Assembly: GCF_000744605.1 (NCBI RefSeq)
Contig: NZ_JQMG01000001.1
Location: 868,001 to 932,000, forward strand
Origin: Methylotenera sp. L2L1
GTDB taxonomy: Bacteria; Pseudomonadota; Gammaproteobacteria; Burkholderiales; Methylophilaceae
Length of the DNA: 64,000 bases
Direction of reading: 5' to 3'
Of the stretch, positions 43,388 through 54,754 are shown piece by piece (the first letter of the stretch is position 1; each line of letters starts with the position of its first letter). Made by a program: the position numbers and the translations under genes. Under the pieces are notes generated by a model. That model was not told the origin of the DNA and ran no database searches. It saw only the letters and a list, made by a program, of their open reading frames with translations.

Positions 43388-43714
43388 TTAACGGCGGCCA
43401 ATAAGTAAGCCAACCACTAAGCCAACACCAGCTGCGATGCCTACCGCATGCCACGGTTTGTCGTGCACATAGTCATCAGTTGCGCGGGCAGCTGCTTTGG
43501 TTTTTGCGACTAATACCTCTTGTGCGTCAGCCAGTTTTTCTTTTGCAACGGCTAAAGATTCCTCGGTTTTAGCACGTAAGTTAGCCATGGCCTCACCACC
43601 TTGGCTTGCAGTCGCTTTTAATAAGGCTTCTGCATCGGCAATCACTACTTTAAAGTCAGTAATCAATTGCTCTTTAGAAACATCTACTTGTGTAGGTAAA
43701 TTATTGTTAGCCAT
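43388..43714 (-). CDS. DUF883 family protein (YqjD/ElaB-like)
   Basis: A 108-residue protein: an N-terminal helical region (residues 1-80, Ala/Lys/Glu-rich) and a C-terminal membrane helix with a glycine zipper and tail RR (AVGIAAGVGLVVGLLIGRR). YqjD and ElaB of E. coli are tail-anchored and bind ribosomes in stationary phase. First gene of the leftward yqjD-yqjE-yqjK-like trio. Confidence 0.9.
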   Translation of the reverse strand: MANNNLPTQVDVSKEQLITDFKVVIADAEALLKATASQGGEAMANLRAKTEESLAVAKEKLADAQEVLVAKTKAAARATDDYVHDKPWHAVGIAAGVGLVVGLLIGRR

Positions 43715-43863
43715 TTTTATTTCTCCTATGATTGTTGTTAGATGAGGGGGTATGACCGTTGTTTGAGCGATAGATTCAATTTCTTAGTTTTAGTGTTTCT
43801 GTATGGTTTAATCCTACGCCTTAGCAAGACATAGGGCAAGGTCTTGTGAGATTAAGATGGGTG

Positions 43864-44910
43864 CTAGAGTAAAGATAAGAGAATATTTCGTACTGGGGTG
43901 GGGATTGCCGCGCCGATGGCATCTTCGATACTTAACCAGATAAAGCCAGCTTCTCTTGCATGTGGCACTTGCTTGGTGACGATTAACGGCTGCGGTTTGA
44001 TGTGTAGCTTGAAATGGGTAAATGCATGACTAACGGTTGGCAGTGTGCTGTCTGCGGTGGCTGATATGCCAAACTGATTCAGGCTAACGGCTGCGTAATC
44101 ATTGCTTGTTTCTGTATTTTCTTCGTATTCTGGGAAGCTCCATAAGCCACCCCATATGCCAGTGGATGGACGTTTTACCAGCATGACTTCATTGCCTTGT
44201 CGCAAGATGAGCATGGTTGTGTTTTTTTCAGGGATGCTCCTTTTGGGTTTTGATGTAGGCAGTACAGTGGTGAGGTTCTGCTGGCGTGCTAAACAGCCGT
44301 TATTTAACGGGCATACCGTGCATTTAGGTTTGCTTCTGGTGCAGACGGTTGCGCCTAAGTCCATCAGGCCTTGGGTGTAGGCAACCATATCTGACTGCGG
44401 TAGGAGTTGCTCAGCAAGCAGCCATAATGATTTTTCAATTTTTGGGGTGCTCGGCCAGCCTGCAATTGCAAAGTGCCTAGTCAGCACGCGTTTAACATTA
44501 CCATCCAGAATAGTTTGTACTTGATGAAAGGCAAAGGAAGCGATTGCCGCAGCTGTAGAGCGACCAATCCCAGACAGTGTTTGTATGGTGTCGAAGTCTT
44601 GCGGGAACACGCCGCCATGCGCGTCTACGATGGTTTGTGCAGCATTATGCAGGTTGCGCGCTCTTGAGTAATAGCCAAGGCCGCTCCAATGCTGCAGTAC
44701 CTCGTCTTGGGTGGCATTTGCCAGCGCGGCAATGGTTGGAAACCGTGCCATGAATTTAGCGTAATAACCAATCACAGCAGTTACTTGAGTTTGCTGCAGC
44801 ATAATTTCAGAAACCCAGATGGCGTAAGGGTCTGTGGTGTTTTGCCAGGGTAGGTCATGGCGCCCATGTATTTTTTGCCAAGTAATAAGGCGGCTGGCAA
44901 AATCAGTCAT
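43864..44910 (-). CDS. mutY: Adenine DNA glycosylase MutY
   Basis: It removes adenine mispaired with 8-oxoguanine. The 348 residues comprise the HhH-GPD domain with the catalytic Glu in WVSEIMLQQTQV, the hairpin LSGIGRSTAAAIASFAF and catalytic Asp in ILDGNVKRVL, the [4Fe-4S] loop C-x6-C-x2-C-x5-C (CTRSKPKCTVCPLNNGC), and a C-terminal NUDIX-like domain that reads 8-oxoG. It lies upstream of no operon partner except possibly a shared leftward transcript from asmA. Confidence 0.97.
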   Translation of the reverse strand: MTDFASRLITWQKIHGRHDLPWQNTTDPYAIWVSEIMLQQTQVTAVIGYYAKFMARFPTIAALANATQDEVLQHWSGLGYYSRARNLHNAAQTIVDAHGGVFPQDFDTIQTLSGIGRSTAAAIASFAFHQVQTILDGNVKRVLTRHFAIAGWPSTPKIEKSLWLLAEQLLPQSDMVAYTQGLMDLGATVCTRSKPKCTVCPLNNGCLARQQNLTTVLPTSKPKRSIPEKNTTMLILRQGNEVMLVKRPSTGIWGGLWSFPEYEENTETSNDYAAVSLNQFGISATADSTLPTVSHAFTHFKLHIKPQPLIVTKQVPHAREAGFIWLSIEDAIGAAIPTPVRNILLSLL

Positions 44911-44975
44911 GAATAATAGGCTCTGTGGCTAGTCGCGTATGGAGGATTGCTAAATCGTTGATTCGCTATCGCTAA

Positions 44976-47672
44976 TTAAAAGTTAAGAAGTTTTTTGAGT
45001 TTTTGCTCAGCTTTTTCTTTTGCAATTTCTTCAGCAGATTTTGGTTGTTCTGTGGTTGTGCTGTCTGTTTTAGTAGCGTCGCCTGTGGCTGGTGCAGTTT
45101 CTGTGGATTTGCTCTTACCTAACAAACCTTTTAGCGCATCCACTTTATCTCCATCACCGATTAAGCTTTTAACCGCACCTGCTTTATCGCCGCCTACTTT
45201 ATCTAGTAGGTTAGATTTAGCAATCGCAGTGCCAAGAGAGGCAAAGTCAACGCCATATTTAGGCGCTGAGAAGGTACCGGTTACTTTTACTGGAATTGAA
45301 ACGCCAGCAAGTGAATCTAACTCAGCGCCGCCTTGTCCTTTGATTGATTTAACAATGGTAGGTTTGGCTAAGTAATTAATGGTTTCATTGGCGATATCGA
45401 CATCACCTCGGCTGTCGCCCTTAGCTAAGCGTAAAATTGGGGCTTTCATGGCGAGGTCTTCATTGTGTGCGACGCCATTTTTAATATCAAAGGATGCTGA
45501 TAGCTCGCTAAAGTCAGTTTTTTGTGTTTGATCAGCGCCAATACTGCTTTGGCCTTTTAGGATGTTTAGCTTAGATTTTGCATTGCGAATGGTGCCTGCG
45601 ATATCAATGCCTTTGATTGCGCCATCTGCAAGTTGCAGTGAAGATTTACCGTTAAGCGCTTTTTTCATTGCGCCAACGGTATTACCAGAAGCGGTCACAT
45701 CTACATTAAGTGTGCCTTTGCCGTCTAACATGTCGTTGTTAATGGCATCCACCAATAAAGGGCCAATGGCGATGCCTTTCATATCTTGTTTAAACGCAAT
45801 ACTGGGCGTGTTGCGCGCATCAACGCTGAGAGAGCCGTTCATACTGCCTTGATACAAATTGGCAGACAAGGGCGCAATTGTCGCAATGCCATTGGCGGCT
45901 TTTAGATCAACACGTACGTTTGAGGCTTTAGTTTTACCGTATCTTAAGTTGCCAATGCGGATAGAGCCGTTCGCATTTAGTGCTTTAAGTGCGCTTAAAT
46001 CAATGGGAGCATCGCCAGTATTTGCTTTGGTTTCAGCTGGTTTATCACTTGCAATGATGTATTTATCAAGATTCAGCTGGTCAATATCAAGATCAAAGGT
46101 ATAAAGCGGCTTACTAAAGTGGCTGATACCTAAGCCACCTTTAATTTGGCTGTCATCAAACTTAACATTCAGCCCTGATAAAGACAGCTTTTCACCATCT
46201 GCTTTAATGTTGACGTTTAGACCGGATAAGCGATATTTATCATAAATAATATTGCCAATATTAACCTTGCCATCCAGTAATAGATTACCTAGGGCAGATA
46301 AGTCAGCAGGTTTTTGGCTTGCAGGTTCGGTTTTCTTAGATTCAGTTTTAGGGCTAGCGCCTAGTAATTTGTTTAAATCTAAAGTGTCAGCGTTTAAATT
46401 AAACTGAATATTAGGCTTTTTAAAGTTAGCGACAGCAACCTGACCATTGAGCTTGGTGTTATCAACATTCATGATGAATTTGCTGTTCACTTGCTCTTGT
46501 TTAGCGTCAGCGTGCAAACTTAGATCAAAATTCACTTTGGCGCTACCGTTAGGGATAGCAGGGTCTTTAATATCTACATTGCCCGCAAATTTTGGTAAGT
46601 CAAAAATCAAGCTTTCAAGATTGCCTTGGAACGGAGATGAAAACTTGCCGTTAATGCTGCGTTTGCCCTGAGTACCGGTAATTTCGCCGCTGATGCCACT
46701 GCTTTGTAGGGCTTTAGGTGAGCCTTTAATGTCAGCCAGTACTAAGCTTGCTTTAAATGAGTCGCTCGCTTTTTCTTGGTTTAAGTTAACAGTGATTTTC
46801 TTGCTGGTGACTTCATCCTTTTGCGCAACCAGTGCGGGTGCGTTTAAGTCTAGTGTGACTTTGGCGCCATCAAATTGACCAGATAATGCCAGTTTTAGGC
46901 TGTCGATTAAGAATTCACGTGTTTCAGGTTTAGCATCAATATCGCCGCTCATGGTAACGTTTACGTCTTTACCACCTAGTAAGTTGCCTTTAATTGAGGC
47001 GTCTAAATCTTTTGCGGCAAAGTGTTTGGCTTCAGGGTCTGCTAGGAAGGTGCCTTTTAATTTCACATCGGCAGCGATTGCAGGTTGGTTCGCAGTGGCG
47101 CTAAAGTCAGTGGCTAAATCAATCGGCTCAGCTAACGCGATATGACCAGAGGTTAAATTGAATTTAGAAAGTGCATATTTTGCACCAGTGCCTTCATCGG
47201 TATAGTTGACGGCAGAGTTGGTGACTTTAACGCCATCCACATCAAACTTAATTTGCTCGGACTCTTCTTCATCTTTGCTGAGTAAGTCATCAAAGTTAGT
47301 GGTGCCGTCTTTATATTTAATGATATTCGCCTGAGCGCCATCGATGTAGATGGTATCTACCACCAGCTCCTTTTTCAGCAATGGCAGCAGTGCCAGTGCC
47401 ACTTTTGCACCTTGAATCGAAGCAAAGGTTTGCTCAGAGTTGTGTTCAGAAATTGAAAGTTTGCCCAAATCTGCACCGATTTTTGGCCAGAAAGCGAGCT
47501 TGATATCACCCTCAATATTCAGGGTGCGCTGTTTTTTCTCTTGTACTAGCTTAATGATCAGCGGTTTGTAATCATTGGGGTTGAAGGTAGCGGAGATGAT
47601 GGCAACGGCCAACACCAGCAAGGCAACTACGCCAGCCACGCCATAGAGGCCGTATTTTAATAATTTTTTCAT
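44976..47672 (-). CDS. AsmA family protein
   Basis: A large (898-residue) protein with one N-terminal membrane helix (residues 5-30) and a long periplasmic domain of beta-rich repeats, including four related stretches with L-x-G-K-V-x-I-G-x-x-Y/ L-x-A-x-G-S-I-R-I-G patterns. AsmA proteins bridge the inner and outer membranes and are thought to carry lipids. The last 60 residues are low-complexity (Thr/Ala/Lys). It lies downstream of uppP on the same strand. Confidence 0.92.
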   Translation of the reverse strand: MKKLLKYGLYGVAGVVALLVLAVAIISATFNPNDYKPLIIKLVQEKKQRTLNIEGDIKLAFWPKIGADLGKLSISEHNSEQTFASIQGAKVALALLPLLKKELVVDTIYIDGAQANIIKYKDGTTNFDDLLSKDEEESEQIKFDVDGVKVTNSAVNYTDEGTGAKYALSKFNLTSGHIALAEPIDLATDFSATANQPAIAADVKLKGTFLADPEAKHFAAKDLDASIKGNLLGGKDVNVTMSGDIDAKPETREFLIDSLKLALSGQFDGAKVTLDLNAPALVAQKDEVTSKKITVNLNQEKASDSFKASLVLADIKGSPKALQSSGISGEITGTQGKRSINGKFSSPFQGNLESLIFDLPKFAGNVDIKDPAIPNGSAKVNFDLSLHADAKQEQVNSKFIMNVDNTKLNGQVAVANFKKPNIQFNLNADTLDLNKLLGASPKTESKKTEPASQKPADLSALGNLLLDGKVNIGNIIYDKYRLSGLNVNIKADGEKLSLSGLNVKFDDSQIKGGLGISHFSKPLYTFDLDIDQLNLDKYIIASDKPAETKANTGDAPIDLSALKALNANGSIRIGNLRYGKTKASNVRVDLKAANGIATIAPLSANLYQGSMNGSLSVDARNTPSIAFKQDMKGIAIGPLLVDAINNDMLDGKGTLNVDVTASGNTVGAMKKALNGKSSLQLADGAIKGIDIAGTIRNAKSKLNILKGQSSIGADQTQKTDFSELSASFDIKNGVAHNEDLAMKAPILRLAKGDSRGDVDIANETINYLAKPTIVKSIKGQGGAELDSLAGVSIPVKVTGTFSAPKYGVDFASLGTAIAKSNLLDKVGGDKAGAVKSLIGDGDKVDALKGLLGKSKSTETAPATGDATKTDSTTTEQPKSAEEIAKEKAEQKLKKLLNF

Positions 47673-47747
47673 GATGTCACCTTATTTAAGTCTTATTGAT
47701 GATTCGATGATCGTCACCATCTGTATTACGCATTCATATTGTTGTTT

Positions 47748-48575
47748 TTAGTGCACAGTCCAGTCCACTAAGCCTGTATACGCTGTGAGCAGCACAATGC
47801 CGCCAAACACCAAGCGATACCATGCAAAAATCGTAAAGTCATGGTTGCTGACATAGCGAATAAGCGCTCTAACCGCAATCATGGCACTAATGAACGAAAA
47901 TATAAACCCCATTGCCCATGCGCCCATGTCATCCATGCTGAGCAGGGCACGATCTTTGTACATAGAGTAAATAGAGGCAATGCCTAGGGTTGGGACAGCG
48001 AGGAAAAATGAAAATTCCGCCGCAGCTTTGCGTGATAGCCCAAAAAACAGCCCGCCGATAATCGTTGAGCCAGAGCGCGACATGCCAGGAATCAATGCAA
48101 CGGCTTGTGCCAGTCCCAGTTTTAAAGCATCCAAGGGGCGAATGTCATCCACCGTTTCTATAGTGACGGTGTGCGTACGCTTCTCTGCCCATAAAATAAT
48201 AAAGGCACCAATAATAAATGCCATGGCGACAGGCACGGGTTTAAATAGGTGGGTTTTGATAATGCTGCCAAAAGCCAAACCCAAGATGGCTAGTGGCAAG
48301 AAAGCAATGGCTAAGTTAATGAATAAGCGATTGGCGATGGGGTCGCGCCCGATACCGGCAAATGTACTTATAAAACGTCTACGATACTCCCATACCACCG
48401 CTAAGATGGCACCTAGTTGGATGGCAATATCAAATACGTTGCGCTTTTCATGGTTCATGAAATTGAGCAGGTCGCCGGCCAAGATCAAATGCCCAGTGCT
48501 GGAGATAGGCAAGAACTCAGTTGCACCTTCAACAATGCCCAGTAAAGCGGCTTTAAGTAGTAACAAGATATCCAT
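47748..48575 (-). CDS. uppP: Undecaprenyl-diphosphate phosphatase
   Basis: It recycles undecaprenyl pyrophosphate to the monophosphate carrier lipid for peptidoglycan and polysaccharides; overproduction gives bacitracin resistance. The 275 residues have about eight membrane helices with the catalytic motifs EGATEFLPISSTGHL and PGMSRSGSTI. Complete length. It is followed by asmA after 75 bp. Confidence 0.97.
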   Translation of the reverse strand: MDILLLLKAALLGIVEGATEFLPISSTGHLILAGDLLNFMNHEKRNVFDIAIQLGAILAVVWEYRRRFISTFAGIGRDPIANRLFINLAIAFLPLAILGLAFGSIIKTHLFKPVPVAMAFIIGAFIILWAEKRTHTVTIETVDDIRPLDALKLGLAQAVALIPGMSRSGSTIIGGLFFGLSRKAAAEFSFFLAVPTLGIASIYSMYKDRALLSMDDMGAWAMGFIFSFISAMIAVRALIRYVSNHDFTIFAWYRLVFGGIVLLTAYTGLVDWTVH

Positions 48576-48700
48576 AAGCTGATTTTAATAAAGAAAGAGG
48601 TTTTTAATCGGCAACCAAGTGCACAGGCAACGATGAACTTACGTTAATTGCAAGGTGCATAGCAAGGCTAGGCGCATGATGCGAATGACTTAAATCATGA

Positions 48701-48730
48701 ATAGAAAAGGCGCATAAGCGCCGTTTCTAT
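48701..48730 (-). terminator. Terminator after the yidB-like gene
   Basis: A 13-bp stem (ATAGAAA-GGCGC / GCGCC-TTTCTAT with one mismatch) and a 4-base loop lie 11 bp beyond the stop of the YidB-like gene. Confidence 0.85.
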
Positions 48731-48741
48731 TGCGATGTATG

Positions 48742-49131
48742 TTATTTCAACATACCCATGACGGCTGTCAGCAGGTTGCCTGAATTGCCGTCTACTTCAC
48801 CATTCGGCGTCATTTTGTCGATTGCCTGCGGTAAGTATTCTGCAATTTTCTCGCTGATGTCACTAGGTGACATGGTCAGTTTCTCAGCAATACCGGCAAT
48901 GCTGTCACGGCCTAGCACTTCAATCACTTGCTCGGCAGAAATTGGCAAGTTATCGCCTTTGCTAATCCAGGACGCAGCTTGTTCAGCCAAGCCAGCCTCA
49001 TTAAATTTAGCAAGTACGCCCTCTAAGCCACCATTCTGTTTAAATAGATCCATGGCGATTTGCACCATAGTGCCTTTATCACCGCCAATATTGCTTAACA
49101 CTGCGCCAGCTAAACTATCAAATAATCCCAT
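48742..49131 (-). CDS. yidB: YidB family (DUF937) protein
   Basis: A 129-residue soluble protein matching YidB: MGLFDSLAGAVLSNIGG at the start, then the segments ASWISKGDNLPIS and VLGRDSIAGIAEKLTMSPSD, and a closing LLTAVMGMLK. Function unknown in any species. It lies 46 bp downstream of the pseudouridine synthase gene. Confidence 0.9.
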   Translation of the reverse strand: MGLFDSLAGAVLSNIGGDKGTMVQIAMDLFKQNGGLEGVLAKFNEAGLAEQAASWISKGDNLPISAEQVIEVLGRDSIAGIAEKLTMSPSDISEKIAEYLPQAIDKMTPNGEVDGNSGNLLTAVMGMLK

Positions 49132-49177
49132 GACGAAACCTCGCTATCAATAATTAATCATTAAGCCAGATGCTACA

Positions 49178-50431
49178 TTAAAAGCGCTCATCGTTGCGTA
49201 AATATCGCCATTCGCCAACCGGTAATTTACCTAAAGTCACACTGCCAATACGAATACGTTTTAAACCTACTACGTGCAACCCCACCATTTCGCACATACG
49301 GCGGATTTGGCGTTTTTTGCCTTCACGTAATACAAAGCGTAATTGGTCTTCATTTTGCCAGCTTACTTTAGCTGGTTTTAATTTCACACCATCTAAACTT
49401 AAGCCGTAATTCAAGCGTTTTAGGTCGGCATCACTTAGCTCACCGGTTACACGTACTAAGTATTCTTTTTCTACCGTAGAGTCTTCTCCAATCAAATGGC
49501 GTGCAACGCGGCCATCTTGAGTGAGCACTAACATCCCTGTAGAGTCAATATCTAAGCGACCAGCTGGCGCTAATCCATGTAGCATGCCGCGGTGAAATTG
49601 CTTAGGATTATGGTGGTGCAGTTCTGGATCGTCTTCCCACTGATTGTCTGGGTGTACCAATACAATAGCTGGTTGATAACCATCTTCAGCTTGGCCGCTT
49701 ACATAGCCAACCGGCTTATGCAAAATAATCGTAACGTTTTCAGCTTGATATTCTTGTGCATAGCTACTGATCACAATTTCAGCATCTGGTGAAATGCGTG
49801 AGCCTAAGGTGTCGACAATTTCATCGTTGACCTTGACCCAGCCGTTTACAATCCATTCATCCGCTTCACGACGTGAGCACAGGCCGCGTTCGGCCATCAC
49901 TTTGGATAAGCGTGGTAAATCAGGTTGGCTGGCATTTGCTTTAGCGGCAAATGCTTCTTTATTGGTGCGGTTTTTATCAAACTCGCTGGCTACAAAGCCA
50001 TCACGCACTTTACCGCCGCGGCGTGGCGGGTTGCGGTAAGCGCCTTCACGATCTGCTCTATCGCGGGTGGTTTGCATGCTGTCCAATTTGTGAGCATCTG
50101 GTCTGCGCGCATCCGGATTAATCGGGCGCGGTGATGGCGCACGGCTATCTGGCGTTTGTGCTCTAGGTGCAGATGATGTGTGCAACGAGCCATCATGACG
50201 GTGGTTACGTTGACGTGGCGCATCTGCTGGTCTTGCTTCATCTCTAGCTTGGTCTCTAGATTCACTTCTGGCACGTACAGGCGCGCTCATTTCCGGTTCG
50301 CTAGGGCGTTGTGGCCTAACCGGTGCAGTTGTTCTATCACGCGTAGGCGTGTTTGCGCGGCGTACAGGTGCTTTACTTGCCACATTGCTTGGGGCATCAC
50401 CAGATTTTTTTGAGAGTTTTAAAGTAGTCAA
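49178..50431 (-). CDS. 23S rRNA pseudouridine synthase, RluB/RluF family, with long N-terminal tail
   Basis: It isomerises a uridine in domain V of 23S rRNA. The 417 residues comprise an unusual N-terminal tail of about 165 residues rich in Arg, Pro, Ala and Asp (predicted disordered, RNA-binding), an S4 domain (LSKVMAERGLCSRREADEWI, from about residue 174), and the catalytic domain with Asp in GRLDIDSTGMLVLTQDGR and the ending GKKRQIRRMCEM. Which uridine it serves (U2604 or U2605) is not clear from sequence. Confidence 0.9.
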   Translation of the reverse strand: MTTLKLSKKSGDAPSNVASKAPVRRANTPTRDRTTAPVRPQRPSEPEMSAPVRARSESRDQARDEARPADAPRQRNHRHDGSLHTSSAPRAQTPDSRAPSPRPINPDARRPDAHKLDSMQTTRDRADREGAYRNPPRRGGKVRDGFVASEFDKNRTNKEAFAAKANASQPDLPRLSKVMAERGLCSRREADEWIVNGWVKVNDEIVDTLGSRISPDAEIVISSYAQEYQAENVTIILHKPVGYVSGQAEDGYQPAIVLVHPDNQWEDDPELHHHNPKQFHRGMLHGLAPAGRLDIDSTGMLVLTQDGRVARHLIGEDSTVEKEYLVRVTGELSDADLKRLNYGLSLDGVKLKPAKVSWQNEDQLRFVLREGKKRQIRRMCEMVGLHVVGLKRIRIGSVTLGKLPVGEWRYLRNDERF

Positions 50432-50507
50432 AAGTTTTTTCCTTGAATGTTGCTATTTTACGCCTTTTTATTTGCTAGGCGTGAATACAATTGATTGAAT
50501 TAAAAAC

Positions 50508-50536
50508 AAAACAGCCAGTGGATAGCTGGCTGTTTT
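50508..50536. terminator. Terminator between the CorA-like and pseudouridine synthase genes
   Basis: The perfect 11-bp stem AAAACAGCCAG / CTGGCTGTTTT with a 7-base loop lies 112 bp past the stop of the leftward CorA-like gene and upstream of the pseudouridine synthase start at 50431. Confidence 0.85.
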
Positions 50537-50648
50537 AATGACATCACCTCAAAATCGAAACTGACTTAAAACTGAGCAAACGCAATTAAGTTCTTTAATT
50601 GACTCAGCTGCTAGTTACAGCAATTTGCATCAACGTAAAGCTTATCTT

Positions 50649-52292
50649 CTAGTTATCTACTTTACCAAACCATACGCTTTTCAGTTTAGCGACCTTATAC
50701 AGCAAGCCTGTGTTTTCATTAGAGAGCGCATCTAAGAATAGAGATAACCTGCGTGATTTAACGACCGTGTAAAACGTGAGTATGCTTACCGGTACAAAGA
50801 TACTGACAAAGTAGGCGATTTTTTCTACGATAGTCGCTTGAGAGAAGTCAAAAATATTCATTCCTAGTAAACCGCTGGTCATGGTGCCAATTAAGCCTAA
50901 AATGGTGACTACCGTCAGCCTCACTACCGTATCTGCCTGGCGTTTAATTTCTTCGCCTTCTAAATATTCAGCCATATCCATAATGCGGCTACGTGTTTTT
51001 CTAAACAAATCTACCGTGTTTAGTTGATTATGCATCATGGCAAATATATCTTTTGCGACAGCCTGATCTGACACGCTTTCGAACCAATAGCGATGGGTAA
51101 ATCGCAAGAACACCCCCATCACATTACGGATGCTTTGTCTAAATGTTTTGATAGACGTTTCATCTTCAATATTTAGGCGGCTAATGGCTTGTACCATGCG
51201 GTCTGACAGCATTAAGAGAGCCGCTTTTTGGAAGTGGGCGATTAAAAACAGTAAGAAATATTGGCTTTGATAATTGCGCTTAATGCCAGTTCTCTCATTG
51301 GTGTACACACGATGCTGTTTACTGCCAACCACAATAAAATTTTGTCCTGTACACATGATGCGAGTGGTGCTCCACGGGTCGATTTTATTGTTATCCCAGT
51401 AGCGGTCGTAGCAGTGTTTTTGTTCGAAATGGCTTAAAAACTCTTCGGTAAATGGCAGCGTTGCAGAATCCCATGGTTGGGTGACCAAACCTAAACGTAT
51501 CAAATCGCCACGAGTCAGTTTACTAATGTCTTCAAATGCTAGATAAGCCATTAATGGCATGCGCTGATATTCAATTTCTCGATAACGAATCTGGCCCTCT
51601 TGGCTGGAGTAATGCTGCACCAAGGGGTGCATCAAGAACTCCCAGTGCAAAGAAACGCAGGGGACGTGGTTATCTTTTACAAATGATAAATATCGGGCTT
51701 TGTCTTGATAATCAGAGCATGCAAGCACATGGCCTTGTTTATCTAACCACTCAATGCTTTTTGCGCAGTGGCCAGCATCGCCATTTTCTTCCCAATAGTT
51801 AGGGTAAGTGCGTCCTAATCGATACAGAATCTCCATAGCATGATTGAGTTGGATATTTTCTCCGGTGACTTCAAGCGCCAAAAAGGCGACATCAATATCA
51901 TAGAAAAAATACAGCTCAATATGGGCTACCTTTAATACGATAGGGGCTTCGTGATTGTTGAGCGTAATGCGGACTTGATTCACGTCGGAACGTGAAAAGA
52001 TATGAATCGGTGATTCACCATAGCCGCCAGATTCGCGCCCATGCTTGCCTTCGCCATATAAAAAGCGCTGCGCGAACGGCATGAACGTAACAAACTCTTG
52101 GTAACGTACTTCACTTAAAGATTGTTTGGCTAATGAGAATTCATCTTCGATTTCTTGCCAAGGACAGTTTTCAGCTTTAAGGATATCCCACGGGCGCTGG
52201 ATCTTCTGGCTATTGGATTCTGAAATCAGCTGGACAGGCCAAAGTAGGGTTTGCCTAAAGTCGGCAACGACACTGGATTCAATATTGTTCAC
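50649..52292 (-). CDS. CorA-like divalent-cation channel with a large soluble N-terminal domain
   Basis: A 547-residue protein with two C-terminal membrane helices (residues about 455-475 and 485-510). The first ends with the CorA signature Gly-Met-Asn (GLLGMNIFDF), which forms the pore mouth in Mg2+ channels. The N-terminal 440 residues are soluble and longer than in typical CorA (about 250). I recognise no other domain there, but it includes many His, Tyr and Trp residues and a long helix before the first membrane segment (DLFRKTRSRIMDMAEYLEGE). Likely a divalent-cation transporter or sensor of the CorA superfamily, of unknown substrate. Single gene. Confidence 0.8.
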   Translation of the reverse strand: MNNIESSVVADFRQTLLWPVQLISESNSQKIQRPWDILKAENCPWQEIEDEFSLAKQSLSEVRYQEFVTFMPFAQRFLYGEGKHGRESGGYGESPIHIFSRSDVNQVRITLNNHEAPIVLKVAHIELYFFYDIDVAFLALEVTGENIQLNHAMEILYRLGRTYPNYWEENGDAGHCAKSIEWLDKQGHVLACSDYQDKARYLSFVKDNHVPCVSLHWEFLMHPLVQHYSSQEGQIRYREIEYQRMPLMAYLAFEDISKLTRGDLIRLGLVTQPWDSATLPFTEEFLSHFEQKHCYDRYWDNNKIDPWSTTRIMCTGQNFIVVGSKQHRVYTNERTGIKRNYQSQYFLLFLIAHFQKAALLMLSDRMVQAISRLNIEDETSIKTFRQSIRNVMGVFLRFTHRYWFESVSDQAVAKDIFAMMHNQLNTVDLFRKTRSRIMDMAEYLEGEEIKRQADTVVRLTVVTILGLIGTMTSGLLGMNIFDFSQATIVEKIAYFVSIFVPVSILTFYTVVKSRRLSLFLDALSNENTGLLYKVAKLKSVWFGKVDN

Positions 52293-52507
52293 AACGTTAG
52301 CCAGATTAATATAAAAGAAGATAGCAAAAGTTTAGCATAATGCGGGTTATGTGTAGAAAAATGACTACTAGAGCCAGTACTCACGAATTTTTGCATCAGA
52401 GCATTTTGCTAGGTCTGTTGCGTATGCTACGATTTTGATTGATTCTATGCGTAAGCCATTGCTTAAGCTAAAGCTCACATCGAATGTTTCACTATTTGGA
52501 AGTTTTT

Positions 52508-52569
52508 AGGGTGGGCAACTTGTTGCACACGAAATGTTTAAGACTGCGTGGGCAGAGCCTGCCCACCCT
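52508..52569. repeat. Compound palindromic repeat (REP-like), copy 2
   Basis: The outer arms AGGGTGGGC (52508-52516) and GCCCACCCT (52561-52569) form an inverted repeat around two inner hairpins: 52511-52530 (shared with the copy at 2330-2349) and 52548-52566 (GTGGGCAG / CTGCCCAC). It lies in the 490-bp non-coding gap between the CorA-like gene and thiC, in which I see no gene. Confidence 0.65.
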
Positions 52570-52675
52570 ACTTGACGAATTATCATCTTACAAATCTAAA
52601 GTTAAATTTTTGATTTGTAAGGATGCTGTGTTCAACAATATAAATCAGATAGTTATTAAATATTTATATAAAGAA

Positions 52676-52699
52676 AAAGCCAGCACTTTGGCTGGCTTT
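52676..52699 (-). terminator. Terminator downstream of thiC
   Basis: The 9-bp stem AAAGCCAGC / GCTGGCTTT with a 6-base loop is followed leftward by a T-rich tail, about 85 bp past the thiC stop. Confidence 0.75.
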
Positions 52700-52712
52700 C
52701 TAAATTGCAAAA

Positions 52713-52741
52713 TGGATTCCCGATTACTCGGGAATGACGGC
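52713..52741. repeat. Short hairpin repeat of the GGATTCCCG...CGGGAATGAC type
   Basis: The stem ATTCCCGA / TCGGGAAT with loop TTAC and flank TGACGG is typical of a dispersed hairpin seen in many proteobacterial genomes. Only one copy is in the window. Confidence 0.55.
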
Positions 52742-52782
52742 TGGGGCAATTTAACTATCTAATAAACCCAGCCAAAAAGTGT

Positions 52783-54675
<1,893 letters not shown>

Positions 54676-54726
54676 CTAGCAAAAACGTAAGGAGCAGGAA
54701 AACTGCGTGCCCTTACTAGTATATTT

Positions 54727-54754
54727 GTAGGAAAGCGGATAGATGCTTTCCTAC
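54727..54754 (-). promoter_or_regulatory. Expression-platform hairpin overlapping the TPP riboswitch
   Basis: On the minus strand, GTAGGAAAGC (the 3' strand of the riboswitch aptamer) can pair with GCTTTCCTAC after an 8-base loop, forming a 10-bp hairpin. That pairing would compete with aptamer folding. No U-run follows, so control may be at translation or through early termination further on. Confidence 0.55.

Noticed and set aside
52484-52762. 92-residue plus-strand ORF in the CorA-thiC gap
   Set aside because: It runs across the palindromic repeat, the thiC terminator and the short hairpin repeat, so the frame is accidental; no ribosome site is seen.
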